Source: Mycobacterium sp. 852002-51057_SCH5723018 (GTDB lineage: Bacteria > Actinomycetota > Actinomycetes > Mycobacteriales > Mycobacteriaceae). Taken from it: 64,000 nt of DNA. The stretch lies in contig NZ_LZIR01000021.1 in NCBI RefSeq assembly GCF_001667035.1, positions 1 through 64,000 on the forward strand, written 5' to 3'. The position numbers were made by a program, and so were the translations under genes. The notes below the pieces were generated by a model. That model searched no databases. It saw only the letters and a list, made by a program, of their open reading frames with translations, and was not told where the DNA came from. This document shows, piece after piece, positions 1 to 9,353 of this stretch. The first letter of the stretch is position 1, and each line of letters starts with the position of its first letter.

Positions 1-2
1 GC

Positions 3-788
3 AAGACGTGTGATGAGCAGTCCAGTTGTTGGCGGATCAGACTTCCCCATGAGGAGGCGGCGAAGTTCGACGCGGCGCTGGCGTCGCATCGTGAGGCGCT
101 GGTGGCCCAGTGGAAGCAGGATCACGGCGATGGGGAGCGCGCCTCAGAGCAGCGCCCGCCGTTGCCGGGCACTGTGGAGGCGTTTTTGCGCTTGGTGGAG
201 GCGGGCTGGGATGCCGAGGTGGCTCGTCGGCCGCACGGGGCTCAGACCACGGTGGTGGTGCATGTCGATGTGGAGCGGCGCGCTGCGGCGTTGCATCTGG
301 GTCCGCTGCTCAGCGAGGCCGCACGCCAATACCTGACGTGTGATGCCACGTGTGAGGTCTGGTTTGAACGCGACGGCGAGGTGATCGGTGCTGGGCGCGC
401 GACGCGGGTGATCAACCGGCGGCTGCGGCGCGCGCTCGAGCATCGCCATCGCACGTGCGCGGTGCCCGGTTGTGGTGCCAGCCGTGGTCTGCACGCCCAC
501 CACATCCGGCATTGGGAAGACGGCGGCCCCACGGAGTTGTTCAACCTGGTGTTGGTGTGTCCGTATCACCATCGGTTGCACCACCGGGGCCTCATCACCA
601 TCGCCGGATGCGGCGACGATCTGATTGTCACCGACAGCGCCGGTCGACGGCTGGGCGCGGGATCGCTCGCGCGTCCGCCCAACCTTGCCCCGCCGGCTGT
701 TCCCCCGTGGCCCGGGCCCACCGGCGAGCGCGCCGACTGGTGGTGGTATGAACCGTTCCAGCCGCAGCCACCACCGACAAACAACTAG
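3..788 (+). CDS. 13E12-family DUF222/HNH endonuclease-like protein (5' end outside window)
   Basis: C-terminal part of a 13E12-repeat-family protein (DUF222 region plus HNH nuclease domain), a family present in many copies in mycobacteria. The frame is open from base 3, so the start lies upstream of the window and 261 residues are visible. The first ~150 residues are DUF222-like, with LPHEEAAKFDAAL close to the edge. The HNH module lies at about bases 456-584: a Cys pair, the His cluster LHAHHIRHW, the block GGPTELFNLV and the closing CPYHHRLHH. After base 640 the tail is proline-rich and of low complexity. All expected HNH residues are present, so cleavage of DNA is possible, but the biological substrate of this family is not known. 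The gene stands alone; the next clear gene is on the other strand. Confidence 0.85.
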   Translation, partial: KTCDEQSSCWRIRLPHEEAAKFDAALASHREALVAQWKQDHGDGERASEQRPPLPGTVEAFLRLVEAGWDAEVARRPHGAQTTVVVHVDVERRAAALHLGPLLSEAARQYLTCDATCEVWFERDGEVIGAGRATRVINRRLRRALEHRHRTCAVPGCGASRGLHAHHIRHWEDGGPTELFNLVLVCPYHHRLHHRGLITIAGCGDDLIVTDSAGRRLGAGSLARPPNLAPPAVPPWPGPTGERADWWWYEPFQPQPPPTNN

Positions 789-1362
789 GTCGGTTATCCA
801 GCCAAACGGGTTGAGGCATAGAGAAATTCGTGATATCCCCGCTGACCTACGCACTAATTTGAGCCAGTCGGGCTACACGAGGACTTCTGCAGCACTTGGG
901 GTCTTAGTTTTCAAACGCAGTGCGTCGCAGATCGGTGCTTTCAAACGTGATTGGGGAGGAGGCGCCGGATAAAGTGACCGAACTCCTCTTTCGTGGCTCG
1001 TAGAACGCAACGCCGGACTTCTGCAGGGCAGCGGTTGGCGACAGTCGGCCAAGGTCGAATTCGATGGGCAAGGTCTTGGCCCCGCCCAGTCTGACGAACG
1101 GCTTCCATGTGGCCACGAGCCGGCAGTGCGCGGGTTCGCCACCCGATGGCGAGGACGCTGAGCGCTTCGGCGATCTTGCGCCTGGCGACGTTGACGCCCG
1201 AGCGGTAATGCAAGCCGCCAACGGTCATGGCCGACGCCCCTCGAGGGTGATTTCGACGCGGTCCCGGCGGGCTGCGGCGCTGCGACGATTTTCGTCCGCT
1301 ACATGGTAGCGCTGCCGGAGCGTCGACGATATCGACTGTGCACCATAAACGTTGCGGCCCGT
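789..1362. other. gene-poor stretch of 574 bp, no supported gene
   Basis: No reading frame here has convincing coding character. The first ~200 bases (789-1000) are clearly poorer in G+C than the flanking genes. Short frames of 60-140 codons occur on both strands (for example 941-1366 and 904-1221, both minus), but they overlap each other, none begins behind a good ribosome-binding site, and their compositions look like antisense shadows. I do not recognise a domain. It could hold the remains of a decayed gene between the HNH gene and the NYN gene. Confidence 0.5.
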
Positions 1363-2256
1363 TCATTTCTGCGCGCGCAGCCGCACCATCCGCGTCGTCG
1401 AAGTCTCGTCCAGCTCAACGACATCGGAGCGCGAACGCAGGAAATCGCTGAAAGACCGGAAACCCAAAGACTTCTCGCTGAACGACGGATCCATCCGCTT
1501 CATCTGCGCCTTGACCGCGGAGTTGTGCAGCCAGTCGACGTCGTCTTTCTCCAGGCCGATCTGCAGCGCGCGGGTCAGCAGCGCGGTGGCGGCGGCCTGC
1601 GGGTCTGGTGTCTCCGGCTCCTCGGGTTCGGCGGCCTTGGTGCGGCCCGTCCGTCGCTTCGGCGGGGCCGACTCCGCGCCGGCCGGCGCCGGTTCGGGCT
1701 CGAACACCGGAACACCCGGCAGCGCGTCGTAGATGACGAACTCGTCGCAGGCGGCCGCCAGCGCCCGGCTCGACGCACCGGCCACCCCGATGCCGACCAC
1801 ATACCGGCCCAGCCGCTTGCAGCGCTGCGCCAACGGAATGTAGTCGGAATCGCCCGCCACGATCACCACGTGGGTCAGGTCGGGTAGCCGGAACATGTCC
1901 TCGACCGTGTCGACGGCCAGCCGGATGTCGGCGCCGTTCTTGCCATAGGCCGCCGCCGGGAACAGCTGCACCAGATCCACCGCGCGGGCCACCAGCTGGC
2001 CACGGTAGCCGGCGTTGACGTCCGCCGACCAGTCCGCATAGGCGCGGGTAAGCACCAGCGTTCCGAAGGACGACGCGAAGTCGAGGACCGCGCCGACGTC
2101 GACGATGGCTCGGGCCTGCCGGTCCGGATACTTGTCCAGCCCCTTGGCCTTGTCGCGCTGGAACGAGTTCCGCCCGTTCATCTGGTCGTACCGCGAGATC
2201 ACGATGTTGTCGAAGTCGAGGTAGACCGCCACGCGCGGCGCAATTGGTTCGGTCAT
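1363..2256 (-). CDS. NYN/PIN-fold (LabA/DUF88-like) ribonuclease-like protein with C-terminal OST-HTH-like domain
   Basis: Protein of 297 residues with an N-terminal NYN domain (~1-165), the PIN-like nuclease fold of LabA/DUF88 and Limkain-type proteins. Acidic positions expected to hold metal are visible in VYLDFDNIV near the start and in VAGDSDYIPLAQ mid-domain. A Pro/Glu/Ala-rich linker (~175-210) leads to a C-terminal segment of ~75 residues (from about TALLTRAL to DVVELDE) that resembles the OST-HTH/LOTUS RNA-binding module. That architecture suggests an RNA-processing enzyme, but the substrate is unknown. The start ATG at 2256 is preferred because AGAAG lies about 10 bases upstream; an in-frame ATG eight codons earlier (2280) has weaker support. 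It is a single gene, divergent from the DUF5994 gene. Confidence 0.8.
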   Translation of the reverse strand: MTEPIAPRVAVYLDFDNIVISRYDQMNGRNSFQRDKAKGLDKYPDRQARAIVDVGAVLDFASSFGTLVLTRAYADWSADVNAGYRGQLVARAVDLVQLFPAAAYGKNGADIRLAVDTVEDMFRLPDLTHVVIVAGDSDYIPLAQRCKRLGRYVVGIGVAGASSRALAAACDEFVIYDALPGVPVFEPEPAPAGAESAPPKRRTGRTKAAEPEEPETPDPQAAATALLTRALQIGLEKDDVDWLHNSAVKAQMKRMDPSFSEKSLGFRSFSDFLRSRSDVVELDETSTTRMVRLRAQK

Positions 2257-2544
2257 GCGCTCAATCTTCTCTGATGCCAATCCGGATCGTCACCGGGCTC
2301 GCATCGCGCGTCGTCCCATCCCAGCGGCGGCGACCACCATGCCGAACGGAATCCTGCGTCCTTACCCGCGAAAACCTTTGCCTTGCAGTAGGGCTGGCGC
2401 GGGCGCCGGTTCTGGCTGGCGCCTGAACGACGTTCGAGTAGGATCCATAACATCGGCGGTCTGTCGCGCGCGACCATCTCGAGATTGCGTCATCGTCGAC
2501 TCGAATGATTTGGCCGGTTCGCGGCCAAAGGACGGGAGCGTCGC
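2257..2544. other. divergent intergenic region between NYN gene and DUF5994 gene
   Basis: This 288 bp gap must carry the promoters of both divergent genes. I see a good ribosome-binding site for the right-hand gene (GGGAG at 2534-2538) but no -35/-10 pair convincing enough to call, and no supported small gene. Confidence 0.4.
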
Positions 2545-2994
2545 ATGACGCTACAACGAGGCGCCGGCTGGAAACAAACACCGCCTGAGAACACGCCGCG
2601 CCTGCGCCTGAAGCCCAAAGCGCCCGACACCAGCGGGTATGTGGACGGGGCCTGGTGGCCGCACGGCAACGACCTCGTCATGGAGCTCCCGGATCTGCTG
2701 GCGGTGCTGTCCGTGCGACTCGGCGCGATTGACCGGGTGATCTACAACCTCAACGAATGGGCGACGGCCCCGAAGAAACTGCGGATCGACCGACACGTGG
2801 TGCGACTCGCCGGCTATTACCGGCAGCCGGTCAACACGGTCGAACTCCGCGGCGCGAGCGGCAAACAAGTCGTCCTGCTGGTGATACCACCGGGGACCGA
2901 GCCGGACCGCGCGCACGAAGCGCTGATGGCAGCGTCGAAGCGAGACGATGCCACGACGACCGACGGCCTGCTTGCGCCGGAGACGCCCGTCTAG
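2545..2994 (+). CDS. DUF5994 family protein
   Basis: Small cytoplasmic protein of 149 residues. It shows the hallmarks of the actinobacterial DUF5994 family: an N-terminal RLRLKPKAP followed by GYVDGAWWPHGNDL, then a leucine-rich helix (ELPDLLAVLSVRLG), a VIYNLNEW strand and a C-terminal VVLLVIPPGTEPDRA segment. There is no signal peptide or membrane segment. The function of the family is unknown; members are frequent in mycobacteria. The ATG start is well supported by GGGAG at 2534-2538 with a 6-base spacer. The last ~25 residues are charged and variable. The stop is 94 bp before the next start, on the same strand, so co-transcription with the secreted protein downstream is possible but unproven. 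Confidence 0.8.
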   Translation: MTLQRGAGWKQTPPENTPRLRLKPKAPDTSGYVDGAWWPHGNDLVMELPDLLAVLSVRLGAIDRVIYNLNEWATAPKKLRIDRHVVRLAGYYRQPVNTVELRGASGKQVVLLVIPPGTEPDRAHEALMAASKRDDATTTDGLLAPETPV

Positions 2995-3088
2995 GAGCCC
3001 GCAGCGGAGCGGCGGTCGTCGATGAGCGCAAGAATTTCGCAAGGATTTGGCGAAAATCCGGCAAGCGGTTTGCGGCAATCTGCAAACC

Positions 3089-3499
3089 ATGACGCCACAC
3101 GGAATTGGGTGCGCACCAAGGATACTCATCGTGGTAGCGACGGCCGGGCTGATGGCCGGCGCCCTCCTGACGGCTAGCCCCGCACACGCCGAGGTGACGG
3201 CACAGCCGGCGGTGACCCACGTCTACCCGCTGCGGCCGCCGCCCGCCCTGCAGTCCGACCCCAAGTCGGAAGTCCAAGAGCTGCTGCGGCAGATCTCCGA
3301 ACTGGACGACCAGTGGGACGGGCTCACCCCGGCGCAGCGCAATCAGCGCATTGCCGGGCTGCAGCAGCAGGTCACCATCGTGCAGAACGACGTCAACAAT
3401 CTGCCACCGGATCAGCGGCCCGAGGTGCAGGGGATGCTGGGGGTGGCGATTATCAGGCTGACTGACATCCTGCGAAAGGAGCGGTGGCCCGCCGGTTAG
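3089..3499 (+). CDS. small secreted protein of unknown function
   Basis: Protein of 136 residues that I do not recognise. With the ATG at 3089 it begins with a textbook Sec signal peptide: a short basic start, the hydrophobic core ILIVVATAGLMAGALL and a cleavage site after SPAHA (about residue 34). The mature part is about 100 residues, Gln-rich, and predicted mainly helical, with a LQQQVTIVQNDVNNL stretch that could form a coiled coil. There are no cysteines in the mature part and no lipobox. A TTG at 3047 would add 14 residues in front of the signal peptide and is less likely. The stop codon lies three bases from the end of the convergent FUSC gene. Confidence 0.7.
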   Translation: MTPHGIGCAPRILIVVATAGLMAGALLTASPAHAEVTAQPAVTHVYPLRPPPALQSDPKSEVQELLRQISELDDQWDGLTPAQRNQRIAGLQQQVTIVQNDVNNLPPDQRPEVQGMLGVAIIRLTDILRKERWPAG

Positions 3500-3501
3500 C
3501 T

Positions 3502-5751
3502 TCAGCTCGCGGCCGGGCTGGGCACCTTCAGGCCGTCGCGCGCGCCAAGGTTGGTGGCCGCGGTGACGATCGCCCGTTCGATCTGGCGCAGCGCGTGCAC
3601 CGCGGTGAGGAATCGCCGGGTGTCGGGTCGCGGTTCGCCGTCGCGGTCTCGATGTCGCGCCTGGCACTCGGCGGCGTCGAGCTCGTCGGTTGCGGAGTTG
3701 ATCGTCACCCCGGCGTCACCGTCGATGATGGCGAGCAACGCGTCGATGTTGCGTCGGGTCTGCGCGGCGGCCGCCATGAAGGCGCTGGCCAGCTCTTCCG
3801 CCCCCGCCGGGTCCTGGTACTGCTCGCTGCTGCGAGCCAAGCTGCGGCCGTAACGATCGCAGGCGCTGAAGATCCGCAAGCCCCGTCGAATGCTTCGCCG
3901 GCTGGCCAGGCCGGCGACCCCCGCCAACAGCGGCTTGGCGCTGACGCGGAACTGCTGCAGCGCCCGGTCCAGTTGCCGCGCCTGCTCGGTCGGGCTGCCG
4001 GTCTCGTCACCGCCGAACATGGTGGCGGTCGAGATCTCGATCAGCTCGGACAGGGTGGTCAAGAAGGTGCGGGTGTCGCGCTGGATGGTCGTTCGGGTGT
4101 TGGTCGGCAGCACGAGGATGGCCACGGCCACGCCGATGACGGCACCGATCGCGGTCTCTTCGATCCGCAGCATCAGCACCCCGAACGAGAACTGGCCGAG
4201 CAGGCCGTACAGCAACGCCAGCGTCGTGGTGATCCAGAAGGTCATCAGGCTGTAGGTGACCGTCATGAAATAGAAGGCGCAGAACAGGCATACGAAGATC
4301 GCGACGAGCGAGGCCGTCTTGTTGCCGGTGAACAGGGTCGCCACGAGCACCCCGCACGGCACTCCGAGCAGGGTGCCGAGCAGGCGCTGCCACCCCTTGG
4401 TCAAGGTCTCGCCCCACGAGTTGGTGCCGGCGAAGATCACGAATGCCGCGATCACCGCCCAATACCACCGCGCCGGGGACACCAGCTCGCCGGTCACGAT
4501 GGCCAACGATGCGGCGACCGACACCTGGATGGCTTGCCGGGTCGTCGGCCGCAGGCCTTCGCCCTGTTGCTCGCCCCCGGCGTCCGACCCGTCGGATGCC
4601 GCCGGTGGGGTGTCGGCCACCGGCACCGCGACGGGTGTTCCGGCGGCGGCGCCCTCGACGATCGCGCGGACCTCCGCGGTCGCCGCCGCGGCGTCGATGA
4701 TCGCCAGGGCGAGCCGGCGCACCGCCGTTTGGCCCTCCTCGGTGGTGGCGGTCGACGGCCGGTCGAGAATCCGTTGCGCCTGGCTGGCGGCCAGCCGCAG
4801 CCCGCCGGCGTCCGGAAGGCGGATCGCCCGCGCCAGCTGTGTCAGCGCCCCGACGAGTTCGGCGCGCGTGGCGGGCACGATGGCACCCGGTGTTTCCGCG
4901 GCGATGGCCGCCGCCCGCCGGCCCGCGGTGGCGACCCATTCGATGGCGAGCTCGGCGTCGAACAGCCATGGGGACAGTTGTCCGCTGGTCACCCCCGGCC
5001 AGAGGATGGCGGGGTCGGCCTTGTCTTCGATCTGGCTTTGCACCATCAGCGCGGTCTCGTTGAGCCGGATGGCGCGGGCCCGCATGTGGCGGCGTCGCCG
5101 CTCGTCGAGGCGGCCCGTGCGCACGGCGTCGGCGGCGGTGTCGACGACGATGGCCATGCGTGCCCGCAGCGCGCGAACGGTGGCGCCCAGCACGCGTTCG
5201 GGATGGTCGGGCAGCACGTAGGCGGACATGACGAACGTGCACACCGTGCCGACCAGCAACGCCGCCAGCATCCACGGCAACTCCGAAACGCTGGCCCGCA
5301 GGTACAGGGTGAAGAAATAGGACATGAACGCGACCATGCCCAGCGCCCTTCCGCGCGGCCCGAAGCGGCGGGCGTACACCGCGGCGAACACGATCACCAC
5401 GAAGATGGCGTCGCTGGCGATCGCGTGCGGTGCCAGCAGCGAGGCGAGGGTGATGGACACCGCGCCGGGCAGGGGCAGCAGCGCCATCGTGGTCCGCTGC
5501 CGGCGCGGATCCGGCTCGTTGACCGATCGGGCCGCGACCATGGTGATCACGACGCCCAAAAGCGCCACGGTCAGCGGCTGGTGCGCCAGCCTGGTCACGA
5601 CGAACATGATCAGCAGGGAACAGCCCAGCGCGGTCGTCGTCCGAGTGGCCATCCGCAGCCGCAGCAGCCCGGGATCCGAGCCGATCCACCAGTTTCGGGC
5701 GCGTTCGTACAGCGCCATCATCGACGCCTTGAGCACCTCGGCGGCCGCCAC
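3502..5751 (-). CDS. FUSC family membrane protein (YccS/aromatic acid exporter-like)
   Basis: Integral membrane protein of 749 residues with the duplicated FUSC (fusaric acid resistance) layout: a first hydrophobic block of several helices (~residues 35-190), a soluble region (~195-415), a second block (~425-565) and a cytoplasmic C-terminal region rich in helices (~570-749). The second block contains the conserved-looking run WYWAVIAAFVIFAGTNSWGE, then KGWQRLLGTLLG. The family exports aromatic acids or lipid-like compounds in other bacteria; the substrate here cannot be read from sequence. The GTG at 5751 follows a GAGGGGG ribosome-binding site; internal ATGs at 5721 and 5718 are alternatives. 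It is divergent from the gal operon, with only ~75 bp between. Confidence 0.85.
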   Translation of the reverse strand: MAAAEVLKASMMALYERARNWWIGSDPGLLRLRMATRTTTALGCSLLIMFVVTRLAHQPLTVALLGVVITMVAARSVNEPDPRRQRTTMALLPLPGAVSITLASLLAPHAIASDAIFVVIVFAAVYARRFGPRGRALGMVAFMSYFFTLYLRASVSELPWMLAALLVGTVCTFVMSAYVLPDHPERVLGATVRALRARMAIVVDTAADAVRTGRLDERRRRHMRARAIRLNETALMVQSQIEDKADPAILWPGVTSGQLSPWLFDAELAIEWVATAGRRAAAIAAETPGAIVPATRAELVGALTQLARAIRLPDAGGLRLAASQAQRILDRPSTATTEEGQTAVRRLALAIIDAAAATAEVRAIVEGAAAGTPVAVPVADTPPAASDGSDAGGEQQGEGLRPTTRQAIQVSVAASLAIVTGELVSPARWYWAVIAAFVIFAGTNSWGETLTKGWQRLLGTLLGVPCGVLVATLFTGNKTASLVAIFVCLFCAFYFMTVTYSLMTFWITTTLALLYGLLGQFSFGVLMLRIEETAIGAVIGVAVAILVLPTNTRTTIQRDTRTFLTTLSELIEISTATMFGGDETGSPTEQARQLDRALQQFRVSAKPLLAGVAGLASRRSIRRGLRIFSACDRYGRSLARSSEQYQDPAGAEELASAFMAAAAQTRRNIDALLAIIDGDAGVTINSATDELDAAECQARHRDRDGEPRPDTRRFLTAVHALRQIERAIVTAATNLGARDGLKVPSPAAS

Positions 5752-5826
5752 CCGTGACCCCCTCTTCCGCTGGACGATCTTCCCATCGTGCCCTTCTCGC
5801 CTAGGCTCGGCGCACCGGCCAAGCTA

Positions 5827-6921
5827 GTGTTCGACGTCGTGACAGCGCCGACGCGGGCAACGCTGGCCGATGGCCGCGAGATTCTGTTCTTCGCGTTGCC
5901 CGGCCAGTGTCCGGCGCCGGTCCCGGACCGCAGGCCGCTGCCCGGGCGTGACCCCGACCAGTCGCAGCTGCGGTATGACCGGTCGACGGGGCAGTGGGTG
6001 ATCGTTGCGGCGCTGCGCCAGGACCGCACCTACAAGCCGCCCGCCGACCAGTGCCCGCTCTGTCCCGGCCCGACCGGGCTGACCAGCGAGGTGCCCGCCG
6101 TCGATTACGACGTGGTGGTCTTCGAGAATCGATTTCCGAGCCTGTACGGCGCGGGTGAACTGCCACCCGTGGGTTCCGGTGCCGACTTTGTGTCCGCCCC
6201 GGGCTTCGGCCGCTGCGAGGTGATCTGCTTTTCCAGCGACCACTCCGGGTCGTTCGCGGATTTGAAGCCGGCGCACGCCCGCCTGGTCGTCGAGGCGTGG
6301 CGGCATCGCACCGCGGACCTGATGGCCGCGTCCGGTGTCGAGCAGGTGTTCTGCTTCGAAAACCGCGGCGAGGAAATTGGGGTGACGCTGACGCATCCGC
6401 ACGGCCAGATCTACGGCTACCCTTATCTGACGCCGCGCACGGCAGCGATGCTGGGCCAGGCGCGCGAGCATCGAAGTCGCCACGGCGGCAACCTCTTTGC
6501 CGACCTGCTGGCGCGCGAGGTCGCCGACGGCGCCCGCGTGATCGCGCGGACCGAGCTGTTCACGGCCTTCGTGCCGTTCGCGGCGCGGTGGCCGGTGGAG
6601 GTGCACATCTACCCGAACAGGTTCGTGCACAATCTGATCGAACTTCGCGACGACGAACTGGACGGGTTCGCGGAGATCTATCTCGACGTGCTTGGACGGT
6701 TCGACCGGATGTATTCGGCTCCGTTACCGTACATTTCGGCGCTGCACCAGTTCGCCCCCACCGGCGCCCAGGCCGACGGCTACTTCCACGTCGAGTTGAT
6801 GTCGATCCGGCGCAGCGCAACCAAGCTCAAGTATTTGGCGGCGTCGGAATCGGCGATGGACGCGTTTATCAGCGACGTCACGCCCGAAAGCGTGGCCCGG
6901 CGATTGCGAGAACTCTCATGA
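5827..6921 (+). CDS. galT: galactose-1-phosphate uridylyltransferase
   Basis: GalT transfers UMP from UDP-glucose to galactose-1-phosphate in the Leloir pathway. The HIT-superfamily features are complete: a zinc-type Cys pair CPLC at residues 76 and 79, ENRFP near residue 100, and the active site [10 protein letters not shown] with the nucleophilic His at residue 192, followed by the second-half motif PVEVHIYP. The protein is full length (~364 residues). In M. tuberculosis the corresponding gene is annotated in two pieces (galTa/galTb); here it is one intact frame. The start is uncertain: GTG codons at 5788, 5827 and 5839 are all in frame and none has a clear ribosome-binding site. The stop overlaps the galK start (ATGA), so the two are translationally coupled. 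Confidence 0.92.
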   Translation: MFDVVTAPTRATLADGREILFFALPGQCPAPVPDRRPLPGRDPDQSQLRYDRSTGQWVIVAALRQDRTYKPPADQCPLCPGPTGLTSEVPAVDYDVVVFENRFPSLYGAGELPPVGSGADFVSAPGFGRCEVICFSSDHSGSFADLKPAHARLVVEAWRHRTADLMAASGVEQVFCFENRGEEIGVTLTHPHGQIYGYPYLTPRTAAMLGQAREHRSRHGGNLFADLLAREVADGARVIARTELFTAFVPFAARWPVEVHIYPNRFVHNLIELRDDELDGFAEIYLDVLGRFDRMYSAPLPYISALHQFAPTGAQADGYFHVELMSIRRSATKLKYLAASESAMDAFISDVTPESVARRLRELS

Positions 6922-8009
6922 CCGTCCGGTACTCAGCTCCGGGGCGAATCAACCTGATCGGCGAACACACCGACTACAACCTGGGTTTCGCGCTGCCGAT
7001 CGCGCTGCCGCAGCGCACCGTGGTCGCCTTTACCCCCGACGGCGGCGACGCGATCACCGTGTACAGCACGCGCGCGCACGACGCGGTGCGGTTTCCGCTC
7101 GGCACCGTTCCCGGCCAGGTGACCGGCTGGGCCGCCTATGTGGCCGGGGTGGTGTGGGCGCTGGGCCAAACCGGCCAGCCGGTGCCCGGCGGCACCATGT
7201 CGATCACCAGCGACGTGGAGATGGGGTCGGGGCTGTCCTCCTCGGCCGCGCTGGAATGCGCGGTACTGGGCGCGATCGCGGCGGCCTCCGGAATGCGCAT
7301 CGACGCAAAAGAGCAGGCGCGGCTGGCCCAGCGGGCCGAAAACGAGTATGTCGGCGCCCCAACGGGATTGCTCGACCAGCTGGCAGCGCTGTTCGGGGAA
7401 CGGTCGACGGCTCTGCTGATCGACTTCCGCGAGCTCAGCGTCGTGCCGGTGGCGTTCGACCCCGAAGCTAGCGGCATCGTGCTGCTGCTGATCGACTCCC
7501 GGGCCCGCCATCAGCACGCCGGCGGCGAGTACGCAGCGCGCCGCAAATCGTGTGAGCGCGCGGCCGCCGATTTGCAGGCGTCATCGTTGCGTGACGTCTG
7601 GGATCGCGGTCGCGCGGAGATGGACGCGGTCGCCAGCACCATCGATGCCCGCCGCGCCCGCCATGTTCTCACCGAAAACGGCAGGGTACTGGATTTCGTT
7701 GCCGCATTGCGCGATTCGGACTTTGTTGAAGCCGGTCACATCTTGACCGCGTCACACGTTTCCATGCGCGACGATTTCGAAATCACCACCGAGCACCTCG
7801 ACCTGATCGTCGATACCGCGGTGCGTGCCGGCGCCCTGGGCGCACGGATGACAGGCGGCGGCTTCGGCGGCTGTGTGATCGCGTTGGTTCCGGACAGTCG
7901 GGCGGACGCCGTCGTGGAAACGGTACGACGCACGGTGCTCGCCGCGGGTCATCCCCGGCCGATCATCACCCCCACCCGCGCGGGCGCGGGCGCGGGACCG
8001 GTGGGGTGA
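6918..8009 (+). CDS. galK: galactokinase
   Basis: GHMP-family kinase that phosphorylates galactose with ATP, the first Leloir step. The 363-residue protein has all three family motifs: the substrate-binding [13 protein letters not shown] near residue 9, the phosphate loop GLSSSAALE near residue 105, and the C-terminal [13 protein letters not shown] from residue 311. The start ATG at 6918 overlaps the galT stop by four bases, and its own stop overlaps the next start by four bases, so galT, galK and the Mut7-C gene form one tightly coupled operon. The C-terminus ends in a short Gly/Ala/Pro-rich tail. A much longer open frame runs back through galT but has no coding support there. Confidence 0.95.
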   Translation: MTVRYSAPGRINLIGEHTDYNLGFALPIALPQRTVVAFTPDGGDAITVYSTRAHDAVRFPLGTVPGQVTGWAAYVAGVVWALGQTGQPVPGGTMSITSDVEMGSGLSSSAALECAVLGAIAAASGMRIDAKEQARLAQRAENEYVGAPTGLLDQLAALFGERSTALLIDFRELSVVPVAFDPEASGIVLLLIDSRARHQHAGGEYAARRKSCERAAADLQASSLRDVWDRGRAEMDAVASTIDARRARHVLTENGRVLDFVAALRDSDFVEAGHILTASHVSMRDDFEITTEHLDLIVDTAVRAGALGARMTGGGFGGCVIALVPDSRADAVVETVRRTVLAAGHPRPIITPTRAGAGAGPVG

Positions 8010-8761
8010 ACGAGCCCGCCGGCTACGTCGAAGTTCGGGCATACGCCGAACTCAACGACTTCCTGCCGGCCGAGTCACGGGGTGTGACGGTGCGCCGTCC
8101 GTTCCGGGGTCACCAGACGGTCAAGGACGTGCTGGAGGCGATGGGCATTCCGCATACCGAGGTCGACCTCATCCTGGTAAACGGGGATTCGCGGGGATTC
8201 GGCCACCGCCCGAGCGCCGGCGACCGCATCGCCGCCTACCCGATGTTCGAGGCGCTGGACGTCGGGTCGACGGCCGGGCTGCGGCCGGTTCCTCTCCGCG
8301 ACCCGCGGTTCGTCGTGGACGTGAACCTGGGCCGGCTCGCCCGGCTACTTCGATTGCTCGGCTTTGACGTGTGGTGGTCAAGTGGCGCGGAGGACGTGAC
8401 CCTGGCCGGCATCAGCCTGGACCAGCAGCGGATCCTGTTGACCCGCGACCGGGGCCTGTTGAAGCGCCGCGCCATCACCCACGGCCTGTTCGTGCACTCA
8501 CAAAACCCCGAGGAGCAGACCGTCGAGGTGATCAAACGCCTGGACCTGCGTGAGCGGTTGGCGCCGTTCACGCGGTGCGTGCGGTGCAACGGCGCGTTGG
8601 CGGCGGTCGACAAACGGCAGGTGCTGAACCAGCTGGAGCCGTTGACCCGCCAGCACTACGAGGAGTTCAGCCGCTGCACCGAGTGCGGGCGGATCTATTG
8701 GGCGGGGTCACACCACGCCAGGCTGGTCGGTCTCGTCGAGAGACTCCGCAATCAACTGTGA
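8006..8761 (+). CDS. Ub-Mut7C / Mut7-C RNase domain protein with zinc ribbon
   Basis: Protein of 251 residues made of an N-terminal ubiquitin-like/ThiS-like Ub-Mut7C domain (~1-85; contains [11 protein letters not shown] and DLILVNG) and a C-terminal PIN-fold Mut7-C domain (~90-240; [21 protein letters not shown], then [13 protein letters not shown]). Two Cys pairs (191/194 and 224/227) form the zinc ribbon typical of Mut7-C. The family is predicted to be an RNase; the fused ubiquitin-like module suggests a link to RNA or sulfur-carrier chemistry, but no target is known. The GTG start overlaps the galK stop by four bases. In M. tuberculosis a similar gene (Rv0579, as I recall) is not next to galK, so this operon arrangement is worth noting. 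Confidence 0.85.
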   Translation: MNEPAGYVEVRAYAELNDFLPAESRGVTVRRPFRGHQTVKDVLEAMGIPHTEVDLILVNGDSRGFGHRPSAGDRIAAYPMFEALDVGSTAGLRPVPLRDPRFVVDVNLGRLARLLRLLGFDVWWSSGAEDVTLAGISLDQQRILLTRDRGLLKRRAITHGLFVHSQNPEEQTVEVIKRLDLRERLAPFTRCVRCNGALAAVDKRQVLNQLEPLTRQHYEEFSRCTECGRIYWAGSHHARLVGLVERLRNQL

Positions 8762-8794
8762 TCGAATGGGGCACAACCAATTTCGCGCAGCGTC

Positions 8795-9280
8795 CTACTG
8801 CGCCGGGGTCAACCGGACGGCCCCGAGGTGCAACCGGTCGACGGCCTCGGCGAACTCGTCGCGGGTGGGTATCCGCTGGTCGCGGAACTTCAACCCGATC
8901 ATGCGCTGCGCGCGCTGCGCGCCGTAGGATTCCACGCAGCGGTGGTACAGCTCGGACACGACGGCGCGGTCGCGGATGAGCTCGCCGCGCATAGCGGTGG
9001 TCTTGCCGTCGTAGACCACCTGCGCGGGCGCGCCGCCGCGAAAGTTCTGCTTCCAGGGCGCCCCGGTGAGCGCATAAAGCTCATTGTCGACGACGTGCGC
9101 GCTCACCGGAATTGTGAACGGTCGCCCCGTCTTTCGCCCGGTGAAGCTCACCACCATCAGCTGCTTGCGCGCCGGGCCGGCGAGCGGGGTGCGCAGCAGG
9201 AACCCCAACACCGGGTTGACGATGCGTAGGAGGGCCGAGGGCGGGTGCCCGACGTCGATTGCGTGCGACTGTTCTGCCAT
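8795..9280 (-). CDS. nitroreductase/deazaflavin (F420)-dependent oxidoreductase family protein (DUF385/Ddn-like)
   Basis: Protein of 161 residues with the split-barrel fold signature of the F420H2-dependent FDOR-B group that includes Ddn: the N-terminal helix with HPPSALLRIVNPVLGFLLRT, the strand MVVSFTGRKTGRPFTIPV, ALTGAPWKQNFRGG and the C-terminal helix. This group uses reduced cofactor F420 to reduce quinones or nitro compounds, usually at the membrane face. The residues needed to assign a substrate cannot be judged from sequence alone. The ATG at 9280 is preceded directly by an in-frame GTG; there is no clear ribosome-binding site for either, so the transcript may be leaderless. It is convergent with the gal operon and a lone gene. 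Confidence 0.8.
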   Translation of the reverse strand: MAEQSHAIDVGHPPSALLRIVNPVLGFLLRTPLAGPARKQLMVVSFTGRKTGRPFTIPVSAHVVDNELYALTGAPWKQNFRGGAPAQVVYDGKTTAMRGELIRDRAVVSELYHRCVESYGAQRAQRMIGLKFRDQRIPTRDEFAEAVDRLHLGAVRLTPAQ

Positions 9281-9353
9281 CACAACACCGTAAGGCCAAG
9301 CGGGCGCCGCGGCCTAGCGTTTTCCCGCCGCGGCGCCCGAAGGACACGGGGAG

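Noticed and set aside
941..1366. Possible 141-codon gene on the minus strand next to the NYN gene
   Set aside because: No domain, no ribosome-binding site, and competing frames of similar quality overlap it.
3484..5757. Open frame of about 757 codons on the plus strand across the FUSC gene
   Set aside because: Antisense shadow of a high-GC membrane-protein gene; composition rich in Gly, Arg, Gln and His with no membrane segments or recognisable domain.
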